In this document: piece by piece, positions 1 through 14,172 of the stretch | How the letters are laid out: the number at the start of each line of letters is the position of its first letter | Position numbering within the stretch: the first letter of the stretch is position 1 | Assembly (NCBI GenBank): GCA_020137815.1 | Contig: CM035360.1 | Location: 5,793,559-5,857,558, forward strand | DNA length: 64,000 nucleotides | Direction: 5' to 3' | From: Hormiphora californensis | Taxonomy: Eukaryota > Ctenophora > Tentaculata > Cydippida > Pleurobrachiidae | The notes under the pieces: model-generated | Told to the model about the DNA's origin: nothing | Databases searched by the model: none | Seen by the model: the letters and a program-made list of their open reading frames with translations, nothing else | Translations under genes and position numbers: made by a program

Positions 1-211
1 TGTGTTCGTCTAATATGTCAGTACACGGTTCTAGAAAGATGTAGTTTTCTCTAAATAAGACAGTATCGCTATCTCTTCTCTCTCTCTATCTTCTCTCTAT
101 CTCTGGAAAGGTGTTATTGTCTCTATACAAGATTGAAGACAGTGTCGTTAGAGTACTACACTGTCTCTCTAACTTCCTCCCCTACTATGTATTACGTGGG
201 CGGGTGTAGCA

Positions 212-296
<85 letters not shown>

Positions 297-816
297 ATCT
301 CTATCTCTATCTCTATCTCTATCTCTATCTCTATCTCTATCTCTATCTCTCTATCTCTATCTCTATCTCTATCTCTATCTCTATCTCTCTCTATCTCTCT
401 CTCTATCTCTTTATCTCTATCTCTCCCTCCCCGTCACACACACAGTACCCCTCTCTCCTTCTCTCTTTTGTCAAGTCGTGACGTCACAGGCGTGTTAGCA
501 GGTGACAGTGCTACTGTCAAAAACAATCAATCGAGAGAAGAGGGTGGGGGTTTTAGCAATATTTGCATTAAACTTCATTCATAATTTCTAATCTGTCAAA
601 TCTAACAAGGTGCCATTTCCTCACATCCCCCTTACTGCTTACAACTATTCCATTTTAACGAATCATTCTTCCCCCTCTACTCCCTATCCCTTCTCTCTAA
701 CTTTCTCTTCCCCAACTACTCCCCCTATCTCTCTTCCCTAACCACTCCTGACTCCATATCTCTCTCTTCACCAACTACTCCATTCCCTCTCTTACAACTT
801 TCCTCTCTCATTTCAG
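1..816. other. Intronic sequence upstream of the first visible LAP exon, microsatellite-rich
   Basis: No exon is recognised here. The first clear exon begins at 817 after a pyrimidine-rich tract ending in TTTCAG, so this stretch is most simply intron of the LAP gene. It holds a long pyrimidine microsatellite, (CT)n at about 209-290 followed by (CTATCT)n-type repeats to about 425, then pyrimidine-rich DNA at 660-815. Apparent reading frames over the microsatellite are Ser-Leu repeats and are not coding. Confidence 0.6.
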
Positions 817-3497
<2,681 letters not shown>

Positions 3498-5031
3498 CAG
3501 TGACGTCATATCAACACGTGACGTCACGACTACAACTCAGACCTGATCTGGAAACTGGGTACTAACAAACTCACACACACACACAACATATAGACTGACT
3601 CCCCCTTACTTTAACTGTGTAGAGTATATCGAGTGAAGTGGAGAAATATTTGGGGGTAATTATGTGATTATTAATTAACTCCTAGGTACACGTGTATCTT
3701 GTCGATTTTCAATTTAGGAGAGAAATGTGTGAGAATTTAAAATGGACAATAGAGTCGAGATAATATTTAGCCGGGAGAGAAGTATTGTTTTGCTTTATGT
3801 GTTTTCTCACACTGCTAAATAATGCTCATATTATTGTATCCCGCCCCATTCAAACGTCCTCATTAAGGCAGTGATATCCCCCTCTTTGGAGCATATATTC
3901 TGCTGTTTATTTCTTGCATGAGCGATCAGCCGCCCCTGGAACTGTGTTATATATCGGAGCTGTAATTCTGTCGTGAGATATATATCCACTGTTCTTCCCT
4001 GTTATACTGCCGTGGTGACTCCTATTTAGTGATAGCGACAGAGTTGAGTTGAGAAATGTGGAGAGAATTTGAGAGAGAACGAGAGTGAGTGAGAGAATAG
4101 TTTCGGTTTTAGAAATTGAGAGTTGAGGGAGTTGGTTCATGAGGTTGCTGAATGAAAGAGAAATATTTTATACCATTATCAGTGCAGTGATCCGAATTTT
4201 CTTTAGAAGACTGTTTCATTTGTTCAAAACTCTTAAACTCAATCGCCGAATGTTTGGAATATCTTGAGCGCGCGAACAGCTGTATAAAACGTTGCCGATT
4301 TCAGTCGCGCGTTCGAAATGAAGCGCCGCGCGCAAAATGAAATTTAATTGAAATCTTTAATTTCCGAAAATCTCGGATGGCTTTTTTTGAAGAAAAAAAC
4401 TGTCCATTGTTCTCAGATCTGTTCTGTCTCCCCCTATTGGCCTATTTCGTTAAATTCGACCATGCCGGAAGGTTTGCACTATATATGCAATTATTGCACT
4501 TCAGTTTTGAGCCGTATTATTTGGGTTAGCAGTAAACTCACACACTTTTTGGCCCATATTTTGACGTTTTTGGTCATTTGGTCTGATATTTCTTGGCCAA
4601 ATCGCATTACAGTGGGCTCGTTGGAAAGAAGGCATCGAGTTCTTTCGCTAAAATTGCAGAGCCGATATAATCTAATCAAATGGTTATAGCTCTATGGTCT
4701 ATGTCATCTTTCCAACGAGCTCAAGACGAGAAAGTGATACTTTAGAGAGTGCGTTGTCACAATTTTTCTGGGAATATATTCACTATTGAGTGGGATATTA
4801 AGCGCATAATTTAAATGAAGCAATTTGGCAGAGTTATGACCAAAAACGTCCAAATTTGGTGCAAAAAAGTATGTGATTTTACCGCTAAAGTATTTGACGA
4901 GAGGAGCCTTGCTATCGCTCCTGACGATCGTTAAACTAGGCAGTTCCTGTGAGGTTAATTCTTGATGCTGGTACAAAAGTGTGACCTACCCACCATCAAT
5001 CAGGCCATTTGGTTCTTGGTTTTGGTGACGC
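3498..5031. other. Intergenic; contains a diverged foldback repeat at about 4530-4885
   Basis: No gene is recognised. At 4535-4580 and 4836-4883 two segments are imperfect reverse complements (ACGTTTTTGGTCAT against ATGACCAAAAACGT with flanking similarity). A second pair around GAGCTCGTTGGAAAG lies inside them. This is consistent with an old foldback or MITE-like element. The rest is AT-rich sequence with a GC-rich patch (CGCGCG runs) at 4265-4340. Confidence 0.45.
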
Positions 5032-5109
5032 GGTCACCCCTACACTAGGGCCGCGCGAAGCGCGGCAAACGAAGCCGGCGAAGCCGGCTGAGGGGGATGT
5101 CATCACCAA
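5032..5109. repeat. Short hairpin element with two GCGAAGC stem-loops, copy 1
   Basis: The element is bounded by TTGGTGACG and CATCACCAA, which are roughly inverted. Inside it carries two perfect GC-rich hairpins, CCGCGCGAAGCGCGG and AGCCGGCGAAGCCGGCT, both closed by a GAA loop. A second, diverged copy lies at 23371-23449, so this is a dispersed repeat. Confidence 0.7.
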
Positions 5110-6232
5110 TTCTTGGTTGGAGTTAATTCCTTGAAAACTTGAAAAGTAAGAACTAAGAAACCATGAAATTTGAAAACATATTGCAGATTGCTATGAAGTA
5201 TAGCATGCAATTTTTGTTTTGCAGTTTACAGATTTTACCACCTGCAGCGTCTAACGCCAGCCCGTGCAGTGCCAGATATCAAGAACATCGAAACATTATG
5301 GATAGTGAAGATACTATTGGTGACAAACTATATCTCATTATGCTCATAAGTCATTTCATAAAAACAATTCCATACACTCACGCTGTCATAGGTGGCCTTT
5401 TATTCAATAGTCAAATAAGGTTTGGCAAGTGAATTCTTTCCTACGATCACATCGTTATTTCTTTTATTTATCAGATTTTGTCCTGAAATATATGTACATC
5501 CCGACACTATCACTCGAATAAGAAGGCAGGTACTGCAGCATGCATGAGCGGTACGATCGTGAGAATTCCATAACACATTTTCCAGCTGGAAATATCCATC
5601 ATAAGAGATAGATAGTGTTCCAGCAGCTGTCGCTGTGTCAGTACTGCGAATCGGCATAATGATGATCAAAATGATCAACACCAGCTCAGTGCGGCCGTTA
5701 CCTCCCGCCTCGACACAGTCTCTCTTTGTGTGTCTCTTTTTTCTCCCTCTCACTCTCCATCTCACACTATCTCTCTCTCCCATTTTACTATGTCTATCTC
5801 GCTCCCTTCATAACCAATGCAATGCACTGGCTCGTCAACTTAAGGAGGCAGTGAAGTTGCCGCTAATTTCATGCGACTAGTATAGTACAACAACGTGTGG
5901 TGTCGCTCATTAATCGGGTGATCATGTTGTTTGTTGCACTCGAACACCGATTAATATAAATCGTGATTTACTGGATAGAGCATCATTAGGAGTGTTGGAG
6001 TAGTTTTGTAAGGACGACAGGTCAGAGGACGAAGTACATATTATAAGAGTAGTGTGTAGTGTAGTAAACATTGTCCGTATTGTTTAGAATACCGAGTAAC
6101 TGATAACTCAGGGGTGTCTGAGCTGGGCGGCCGGATTTGGTATGCAGGAGTATGGAAGTCCGAGGGCAAAGCCTTTAGATTTTTTTAGATGTTTGTTGGT
6201 TTGTTGATTTTCAACAGCTATATTTTTCTTAA
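5110..6232. other. Intergenic, nothing recognised
   Basis: No coding exon, RNA gene or repeat family was recognised. Short open frames near 5163-5432 and 5635-5880 lack family similarity and convincing splice partners. Confidence 0.4.
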
Positions 6233-6986
6233 CGGGTGACAACTAAAAATTGTCCCTAATTTAAAACGGCTGTAGAATTTTTCCCTTTTGAGATACAGCT
6301 TCGGGCCAGTGATAGAACGATTTTTCAGACAATTTTAAATCGTTGTAACATAACGGCGAAGACTAAAAAGTCCTTTTTCATTGCGATATCGCATCATTTC
6401 CTCTTGCCCCACCAAAGCATGAAGTACGTGAAATCTACACAATCTTCTAGCACCTCTAGCGTCTGTTCTGTTTGAGATACATCTTCGGGATAGCGATAGA
6501 ATGATTTTTCAGACAATTTTGAACGAAATTAACTTTGTTTTAAACTCCGTTAATCTCAATTTCCTGATCAGAATCTTCTGTAACAAAGCGGTGTTTACAG
6601 GTAATTTGCGAAATCGCCATTTTGACGATCTCTCGAAACACTAATGACGCGGAAAACCAACTTCTTAATGAGCTGAAGTTTTCAAACTTGGCAGTTATGT
6701 TAGTGATGGCATGAACAACCAGACTTCCAATTTTTAGAATTCTATCTCATCGGGAAGGTCGTTTCTGATAACATAGAAATTTCAAATCTCCGTACTACAT
6801 GCTTTGGAGGGACAAGAGGAAATGATGCGATATCGCAATGAAAATGAAATTTTTAGACTTTGCCGGTATGTTATTCCGATTCACAATTGTCTGAAAAATC
6901 GTTCTATCACTAGCCCGAAGCTGTATCTCAAAAGGGAAAAATTCTACAGCCGTTTTAAATTAGGGACAATTTTTAGTTGTCACCCG
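6233..6986. mobile_element. Non-autonomous DNA transposon with about 190-bp inverted termini and TTAA flanks
   Basis: The arms 6233-6424 and 6795-6986 are long, slightly diverged reverse complements, starting CGGGTGACAACTAAAAATTG. Both outer ends abut TTAA (6229-6232 and 6987-6990), which fits a TTAA target-site duplication. Part of the terminal sequence (GAGATACA, CTTCGGG and ATTTTTCAGACAATTTT) recurs internally near 6470-6525. No transposase frame is present. TTAA duplications are typical of piggyBac-type transposases, but assignment by that alone is tentative. Confidence 0.75.
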
Positions 6987-7222
6987 TTAAAATTGGTATA
7001 TTTCAACCCCCATAGGATCTAGATTCACACTTGGGACAGCTGATACATTACTGATGTTTTTTAATGTACTTGGACTTCTCTCCAATAGTCCAATATCATC
7101 TTTGACAGGCTACACTGTGAGGCGTGAGCTGTCCCTTGCAGGAATACTATGAGGCACATGATTTTAGGGTCTCTCAGCAGTGCCGATACACACAAATCGT
7201 GGCTTCTGATTTTCTGGGTCTA

Positions 7223-7361
7223 TAGTCGGATTTTTTGAAGTTGTCACCCCCAAACGACCGCATGTGAAATTTATCTGATTTAACGTGCACACCACACGTT
7301 AACATGTGATGTGTTAACACACGAAAAGGGTGGGAGGTGACAACTTCAAAAAATCCGACTT
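7223..7361. mobile_element. Small MITE with GTCGGATTTTTTGAAGTTGTCACC inverted termini (complete copy)
   Basis: The termini (about 27 bp from 7225, mirrored to 7359) are near-perfect inverted repeats flanked by TA dinucleotides. The interior includes CGTGCACACCACACGTTAACATGTG. The same terminus occurs at 25848, at 28750-28775 (inverted) and at 58724, defining a family. Confidence 0.75.
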
Positions 7362-8170
7362 TAGAGAATAGATCCATGCCCTAAGTTCTTCACAGATTTA
7401 GCGTGGCGACCTTTACGAGGGACTATATAGCATGTAATCTATGAAGAACATGTAACAGCCATCTCACGGAATACCGTTCTGCTCTGTATGATCTTCCACT
7501 ACCTGTTATACAGTGCATAGTATGCAGCTTGTATTGTACCTGGGTCCTGGCACAGAGGTATACTGCAGCTGGTAGTCCAACACTCTAACAGTTTCAATCT
7601 GTATGCTTACAACCATTACATTTCAGTTCCATTGTTCCACTGATTATGATATGTATCTTGTTTTATACAGTTTACTCCAAACACTCTCATTCTCTATTCA
7701 CTGCTACATCATCACTATGATTGGTATACACAGTTGATCGATCGTCTAAAAATGTTATAAAGTTTGCATGATAAAATATTGTTGATCCCAATTTACGCAT
7801 GACTGACTCTGAGTCTGACGACTGTAATACTTACCTGTTGCATGCCTTTGATTGTCTCTCTCAACACGCCAAATTCGCTTGAGACAATTCGCCCCTTTCT
7901 TGTTATAACTTCCGTAGCTCTGTAGCTATGAGCACACTAATCTTTAGAGCTAGTGATATCTAATATCTTGCTCAATGTCACTTTGTCTTACAGATAACTC
8001 TTTTTTTAGGAAGGCGGCGAATCCACACCTGTTAAACAAGCCTCTTCCTCCCCATTGATGTAATTTTAAAATGATCAAGAGAATTGAGAAAAGGAACTAA
8101 GAAGTCAGAATATTGAGCGATACATTTAAAGCTAGTCTTTTGCATGCTAACATTTTCTCTTTTTCGGCAG
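7362..8170. other. Upstream region of the EF-hand gene, nothing recognised
   Basis: I looked here for exons encoding the two N-terminal EF-hands expected of a calbindin-type protein and found none. The sequence is AT-rich without repeats I could define. Confidence 0.4.
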
Positions 8171-9436
8171 GTCGGACCCCAAAAATTTCCTGTCCAGTTT
8201 TCATTTGGACGACAAGATTCACAGTACAGATTTTATTGAGATATGGATGCACTATGATAGTGACAGGAGTGGTTTTATGGAGCAAGATGAAGTGGCTGCA
8301 TTCCTTACAGACCTCTTCAAGAAAAGTAATGAACCAACAACCCATGCATGAACAATTGCACACGAAGTTCTGGCCCATCCGACATAAACGTAGCGCGCGA
8401 GGGTCCTGTAGAGATGAAAATGCGCAGTTGAAATATCTCACGTTGTCAGAAAACTCCTCGCGCGTACATGTGTCAAGTCAGTTTGTCTGTCTGTCTGTCT
8501 GTCACGACCTCATTTCCCCTAGAAAACGGTGCAGTGGATGCGGAAATTGTCACACAGGCAGTTCAGCAGATTTTCCTGACATATGACTCCAATAATGATG
8601 GTCAGTTGTCCATGAACGAGCTTTACACCATCCTCGATGTCGAGGATTCGATATTCGGAGACGTGAGTATTTCCAGGAAGTTTTGACGCCAAAGAATTTA
8701 TATTTTCAAACCTCTGTCACCATTTTTGAATGGATATCGATTCTTGTCGAATGTCACCCTTGCATTTCAAGACCCTTCACTTCACATTCACAATTTTGAC
8801 TCTGAAAACACCAAACTGACCGGTCGACAGTCCTTGCCTAACTTTCAGATGTCCAACATTGAGACGATGGATATTCCTGAATTTGATGCTCTTTTTAATC
8901 ATTACGACAAATCAGGTACAGTCTATATCAACAGTCAAACTTTATCAGACTAATCTGAAATCAGAATGCTAATGGGTACGGACGGATTCAATTAAAATGG
9001 TTTCCCCGTCAGGTCAGGGATTTATAGACAGTGATGCTGCCCTTTTTGCGCTGATTAGCGACATGATGAGACATAATGGAGAGGAAGTGAACGCTCATGA
9101 GGTCCAGAGAGTTCGAAAAGCCGTCTTAGCAGTCTGTGATTCAGGTATAACACCGTGTAGACGAGTACAATAACTTCCTTCTTGAGCTAGCTATAAGAGG
9201 AAATCTGTACCCAATGCCACAGCACTAATAATAACCCAACTACAACTAAACCCGCACCCCTCCCACCAGATGGCAACGGGAGGATAGATAAGAGTGAGTT
9301 ACAGTTGGTACTAAAGGTGGCCAGTCAGGCAGTAAAACGACTTACAGACGAGGATTGGGACGGGCCACCGGAGGGGGCAAACAGTGGAAATTATAAACTT
9401 TCTTATGTCAGTGTACCAAGAACGGAAGAAAAATGA
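8171..9436 (+). CDS. Calbindin/calretinin/secretagogin-type multi-EF-hand calcium-binding protein, 3' part
   Basis: Exons are 8171-8325, 8523-8662, 8849-8915, 9013-9144 and 9270-9436, in phase, giving 219 residues to a TGA. Four EF-hand loops are visible: DSDRSGFMEQDE, DSNNDGQLSMNE, DKSGQGFIDSDA and DSDGNGRIDKSE. By alignment with the hexa-EF-hand family they match hands 3 to 6, and the segment before the first (NFLSSFHL) resembles the end of hand 2. Hands 1-2 should lie upstream but were not found. The third visible loop ends in Ala where the bidentate Glu normally sits, so calcium binding there is doubtful. The family buffers or senses cytosolic calcium. A polyadenylation-like AATAAA lies at about 9550. 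Confidence 0.8.
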
Positions 9437-9775
9437 GTGCCGAGAGACACCGGGATATTGATATTGAATAGTGTGTGTGGTTAACGTGTTTGTCAGATTT
9501 TATTCACTAACTTCTTCTCCGAGAGAAAACCTATTGTCTCAAAAGATCAAATAAAGAGCGGCAGATTCAAGGCAATAAGAAATGTGAATTCACTTGTTTT
9601 TTGGTAACTGCCCTGACTATACCGCTCTTTTCAGTTCATTGGATATCACATTTTTTTGGGATCAAAATAAATAAAATGGGGTAAAACTTTTTACATCTTT
9701 GTACAGTCACTATTCACATTTGGTGTCTAGACACATGTCTTTGGGTGTTCTTATGTGGGGTAAAAACATGTCCTT
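9437..9775. other. Convergent 3' region between EF-hand and coiled-coil genes
   Basis: This is 3' untranslated or intergenic sequence between two convergent genes. AATAAA at about 9550 suits the upstream gene. Confidence 0.5.
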
Positions 9776-12700
9776 CTACAACTGCTCTGGGTACAAAACC
9801 TCCTCCTTCGCTGAGCTACCCGGCTGATTAGGAGGCATCTTGGGAAGTGAGCCCGTGTCACGCGGTGGGGGAGCATTGTAAATGTCACGCGGTGGGGTAG
9901 CAACATCACGCGTTGGAGGGGTTGTGTCACGCGTTGGAGGGATGGGGTCACGCAGAGGTGGGTTGATGTTCCGAGGGGGTGGCGTGTCTCGAACCGCTGG
10001 TGTCTCATTTTGGGGAGATTGCTGTCTCTGGAGCTTGTCAACAATAGCTCTCAGGTCTTGTAACTCTCTCCGGATCTCGTTAATGGCTTCCGAGTTCTCC
10101 TAAATTGGGGGACACATCGTTAGTTTAACTGACTACCCCATTACAAAATAGCATAATAAAGTATCCCGCTTTTCTCTTGATCTACCGAACCCTCACACTT
10201 CACAGAGCGTGCTCACTGCTCACTGCTCACGCCTCACTCATTTTATGAGATAAAATGACGGTGTGAGCCAGAGCCCAGACAACCTTTCTCACCTTTATGG
10301 GGGTATCCCGCTCCTCAGCAGCAGTGCGGTATTTCTGGTCGATCTGAGAGAGATATAGGGCGTGAGACTGTGAGTTGTAACATGCAGAGAGCCACCTACT
10401 GCAGGCCACAATAGAGGACTTCATTGGTCACATGCATGAAGTAAAATAGTACTACAACATGAACTATACTAAGACGCACAAGGTTTACTAATTTATCATC
10501 TGTAAGGCCAATCGATTGCAATCTGACAGCGGTTCTCGCGAAATAAGAACATGGTCAGGCCAATGCTCTGACAGTCCATCATACCTTGGTATCGACAGCA
10601 CATATCCTCTCCTCCAATAGGAATGACTGGTTGTTAGCATTAGCAACTGAACTCCTCACTGAGGCCATGTCAGCCTCGTGTGTCAGTCTGTCCATTTTAA
10701 CAGAGACCTCTTCGTTTATTGTTATCAGATTGGATTTCCTGGTTGGAAGGGTGGAATGAGTAACTGTAGTTGTAAGGGCTGGAGGCAGGGGATATTAGTT
10801 GAATTGTTCATTATGAACTTCATACAGTGTCGGGTGACTCAAGATATTAGATGCGAAAAGCTAGAGTTGTTAGAGGTTGGATATTATATATTAGGGATTG
10901 GATGATAGCTTCATGAGGAGGAAATGAGTTGGATGAGTTGTTAGAGACTAGATAGGCCATAGAAACAGCAGCAGTACGTGTGGTCTACTACTTTACCTTG
11001 TGTCTATCTCTGCATTTAGCTGCTGTTCAACATTGTCCATCTGAGATCTGAGGACCTCTAGAACCTCCCCCATCTGGGTGGTACGGGAGTCTACAATAGT
11101 CTCTGCAATCACCTCTATCTGCAGGGGGGATATTGTGAGGTTTAACACTGTGATAACTGCAGTAGTTCTGAATGCTTCAGTCACTGGCTAAGTTGAACCG
11201 TTCGTTCACAGAGACAGTACGAACAGTACAATGACTAAGGGCCTAACCAACCGCTTGGTCAGTTTCACAGTATCATTCCCTATCTACAAATTAGTAATGC
11301 TAATGGCATAATGACCCACCTGTTCCTGAGTCTCCTCTACCTTCACATCTATCTGCTGAGTCATCTCAACCCTGAGTTCCCCAACCGCTGCCATTACCAC
11401 ACCCTCTGATTCTTTTACCTAGGGAGAGAGGTAAAGGGTGATACAGAGAGGGTGAGGGAGGTAGAGGGTGATACAGAGAGTGGGTTAGAGGGGTGAGGTA
11501 GGGGAGAGAGGGGTGAGACAGAGAGTGGGTTAGAGGGGTGAGGTAGGGGAGAGAGGGGTGAGACAGAGAGTGGGTTAGAGGGGTGAGGTAGGGGAGAGAG
11601 GGGTGAGACAGAGAGTGGGTTAGAGGGGTGAGGTAGGGGAGAGAGGGGTGAGGGAGGTAGAGGGAAGGACGGGGAGACAGATAGAGGGATGTTAATTTCC
11701 ATAGCAACAAGTGTAAATTGAAATCCCCCAAAATAAACCTTAGTTTCCAGAAGGTCCTGTAACTGAAAGGTAGCTTGTCTGCTCTCCTCTATCTCTCCAT
11801 TAAGTTTCATCTCCAGCATCCCCAACTCCTCCTTCAGAATTCCTTGAATCTGAGAATGAACATCATTTGAGATGTAAAATGCAGTAAATCCACCATGACC
11901 ATGTGTGTCAGGGAATGAGTGGGAGAGAGCGCGCTCACTGATTGCTTTTATTGTTAGACTGGCATCGCGCGCGCTCATTGTGAGTTTTAATGGAACCTTT
12001 CCAGCTCCACAGAACAACACAATCATGAACATGACCCCCCCCCCCCCCAACCCCCCCCCCTCCGAACATGATGATGATCACATAAGATGGTCACATGCCT
12101 TGCTCGACCCTGTTTCACCGCACCCACACCAATATAATTGAGGGTATAGAGGGTATAGAGGGTATTAAGGGTAAAGGGTATAGAGGGTATAGAGGGTATT
12201 AAGGGTACACCTCGGCAAAATTTTTGTCGAGTGCCCGCTTAGCTCTCCATATGGGGTTGTAGGGCATACCAAGCCGACCTCAAATATGCAATTTTAGCCC
12301 TTAACTCGAATTCATATTTTTGCTACAGCCCCTCAAAGTTTGACCCTAAAAACCGGTTTTTAAGGTCCCTAAATTTTATTTTTAGGGCTAGAAAGCTGAA
12401 AATTTAGGGATTCATAGAGGATACCAAGGTGTATAGCTCAAACAGAAATTTTTTGAAATGGAGCTCAATTTTTTGTCTGAGACTATTTTACTTTTTTTGA
12501 CTTTGAGGCCATATTTGGACATGTTCCTATGGACCGTTAAAGCTAAAAATTGGATATTTGGTGCTCCTAACAATTGTCAAAGTAGCCACAAATTTTCAGG
12601 AGGTCCGAATTTGAAATGTGGCCTACAGGTTTCTTTTTGTAAAGCACATATTTTAGGAAAACTTAAAATGGCTATATCTCAAAAACGGTAGGTCCTAGCG

Positions 12701-14109
12701 ATCTAATTTCGTGCTAAATCGATTCAGCGGGTCCGATTTTGGGGGGGGGGTCGTCTCTTAGACATTTTGCTCTAAGTCTAACCGTTTTTTCAGAAATCGT
12801 ATTTTAAGGTTTGTACATGTTTAGCAGAAATGCTTCTAGCTAGAGCTAATCTTACCTATTTCTGCTAAACATGTACAAACCTTAAAATACGATTTCTGAA
12901 AAAACGGTTAGACTTAGAGCAAAATGTCTAAGAGACGACCCCCCCCAAAATCGGACCCGCTGAATCGATTTAGCACGAAATTAGATCGCTAGGACCTACC
13001 GTTTTTGAGATATAGCCATTTTAAGTTTTCCTAAAATATGTGCTTTACAAAAAGAAACCTGTAGGCCACATTTCAAATTCGGACCTCCTGAAAATTTGTG
13101 GCTACTTTGACAATTGTTAGGAGCACCAAATATCCAATTTTTAGCCTTAACGGTCCATAGGAACATGTCCAAATATGGCCTCAAAGTCAAAAAAAGTAAA
13201 ATAGTCTCAGACAAAAAATTGAGCTCCATTTCAAAAAATTTCTGTTTGAGCTATACACCTTGGTATCCTCTATGAATCCCTAAATTTTCAGCTTTCTAGC
13301 CCTAAAAATAAAATTTAGGGACCTTAAAAACCGGTTTTTAGGGTCAAACTTTGAGGGGCTGTAGCAAAAATATGAATTCGAGTTAAGGGCTAAAATTGCA
13401 TATTTGAGGTCGGCTTGGTATGCCCTACAACCCCATATGGAGAGCTAAGCGGGCACTCGACAAAAATTTTGCCGAGGTGTACCCTTAAGGGTATAGAGGG
13501 TATAAATGGTATAGAGGGTATAGAGGGTATTAAGGGTATAGAGGGCTAGAACATGACATAAATTCTATCAGATAAGGAATCTTCACCCCCAGTCTTATAT
13601 TTTGACATCTCAATAACCAAATGATTGTCAATAGAATACAATGCGTTGTATGGAGCCTTAACCGATGAATATTAATTAGGCTTTCACCTCATTGTCTAAC
13701 TACCAGACCCAGTTCAGTCTTTATATGTATTAGCCCTAGATTCTTCCCCTCTTTTTAAAGAGAGAACCATCGCTTGGCATCTAGTTTCCCAATTTATCTT
13801 GTTCAGCCCTACTATTATTTTGTACTAGTCGTGTACTAGTGGACTGAAGACACTTGTTGTTGCTCAACAAGAAGGCACGGGGGATAAACTGGTGGGGGGA
13901 TTACGCCTAGAGCCGGTGTCATGCGATATCATTAGTCAGGACTATTAATAACTAGGGGGTTGGGTAGTGGCTACTTTACTAAGACAGACCGGTGTGACTC
14001 TGTGAGGGTTAAGTGATCTAACAACATAGCTCGAACGATAAATAGCTTAACACCAGTTTGTGCTTATCCACGTGAGTCCCCACTTTCCTTCCTCCCTCTC
14101 CCTCTATCC

Positions 14110-14172
<63 letters not shown>

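Noticed and set aside
133-498. Ser-Leu or Arg-Glu repeat proteins (also near 3020-3415, 14060-14285, 53680-54084 and 59714-60106)
   Set aside because: These frames are translations of CT/GA microsatellites open in several frames at once.
11366-12050. Pro/Leu/Ser-rich protein on the minus strand
   Set aside because: Open frame created by the 45-bp minisatellite read through real exons and introns of the coiled-coil gene.
12458-13229. Pair of identical 77-residue proteins on opposite strands
   Set aside because: They are mirror products of the palindrome arms, with no start context, domain or homology I recognise.
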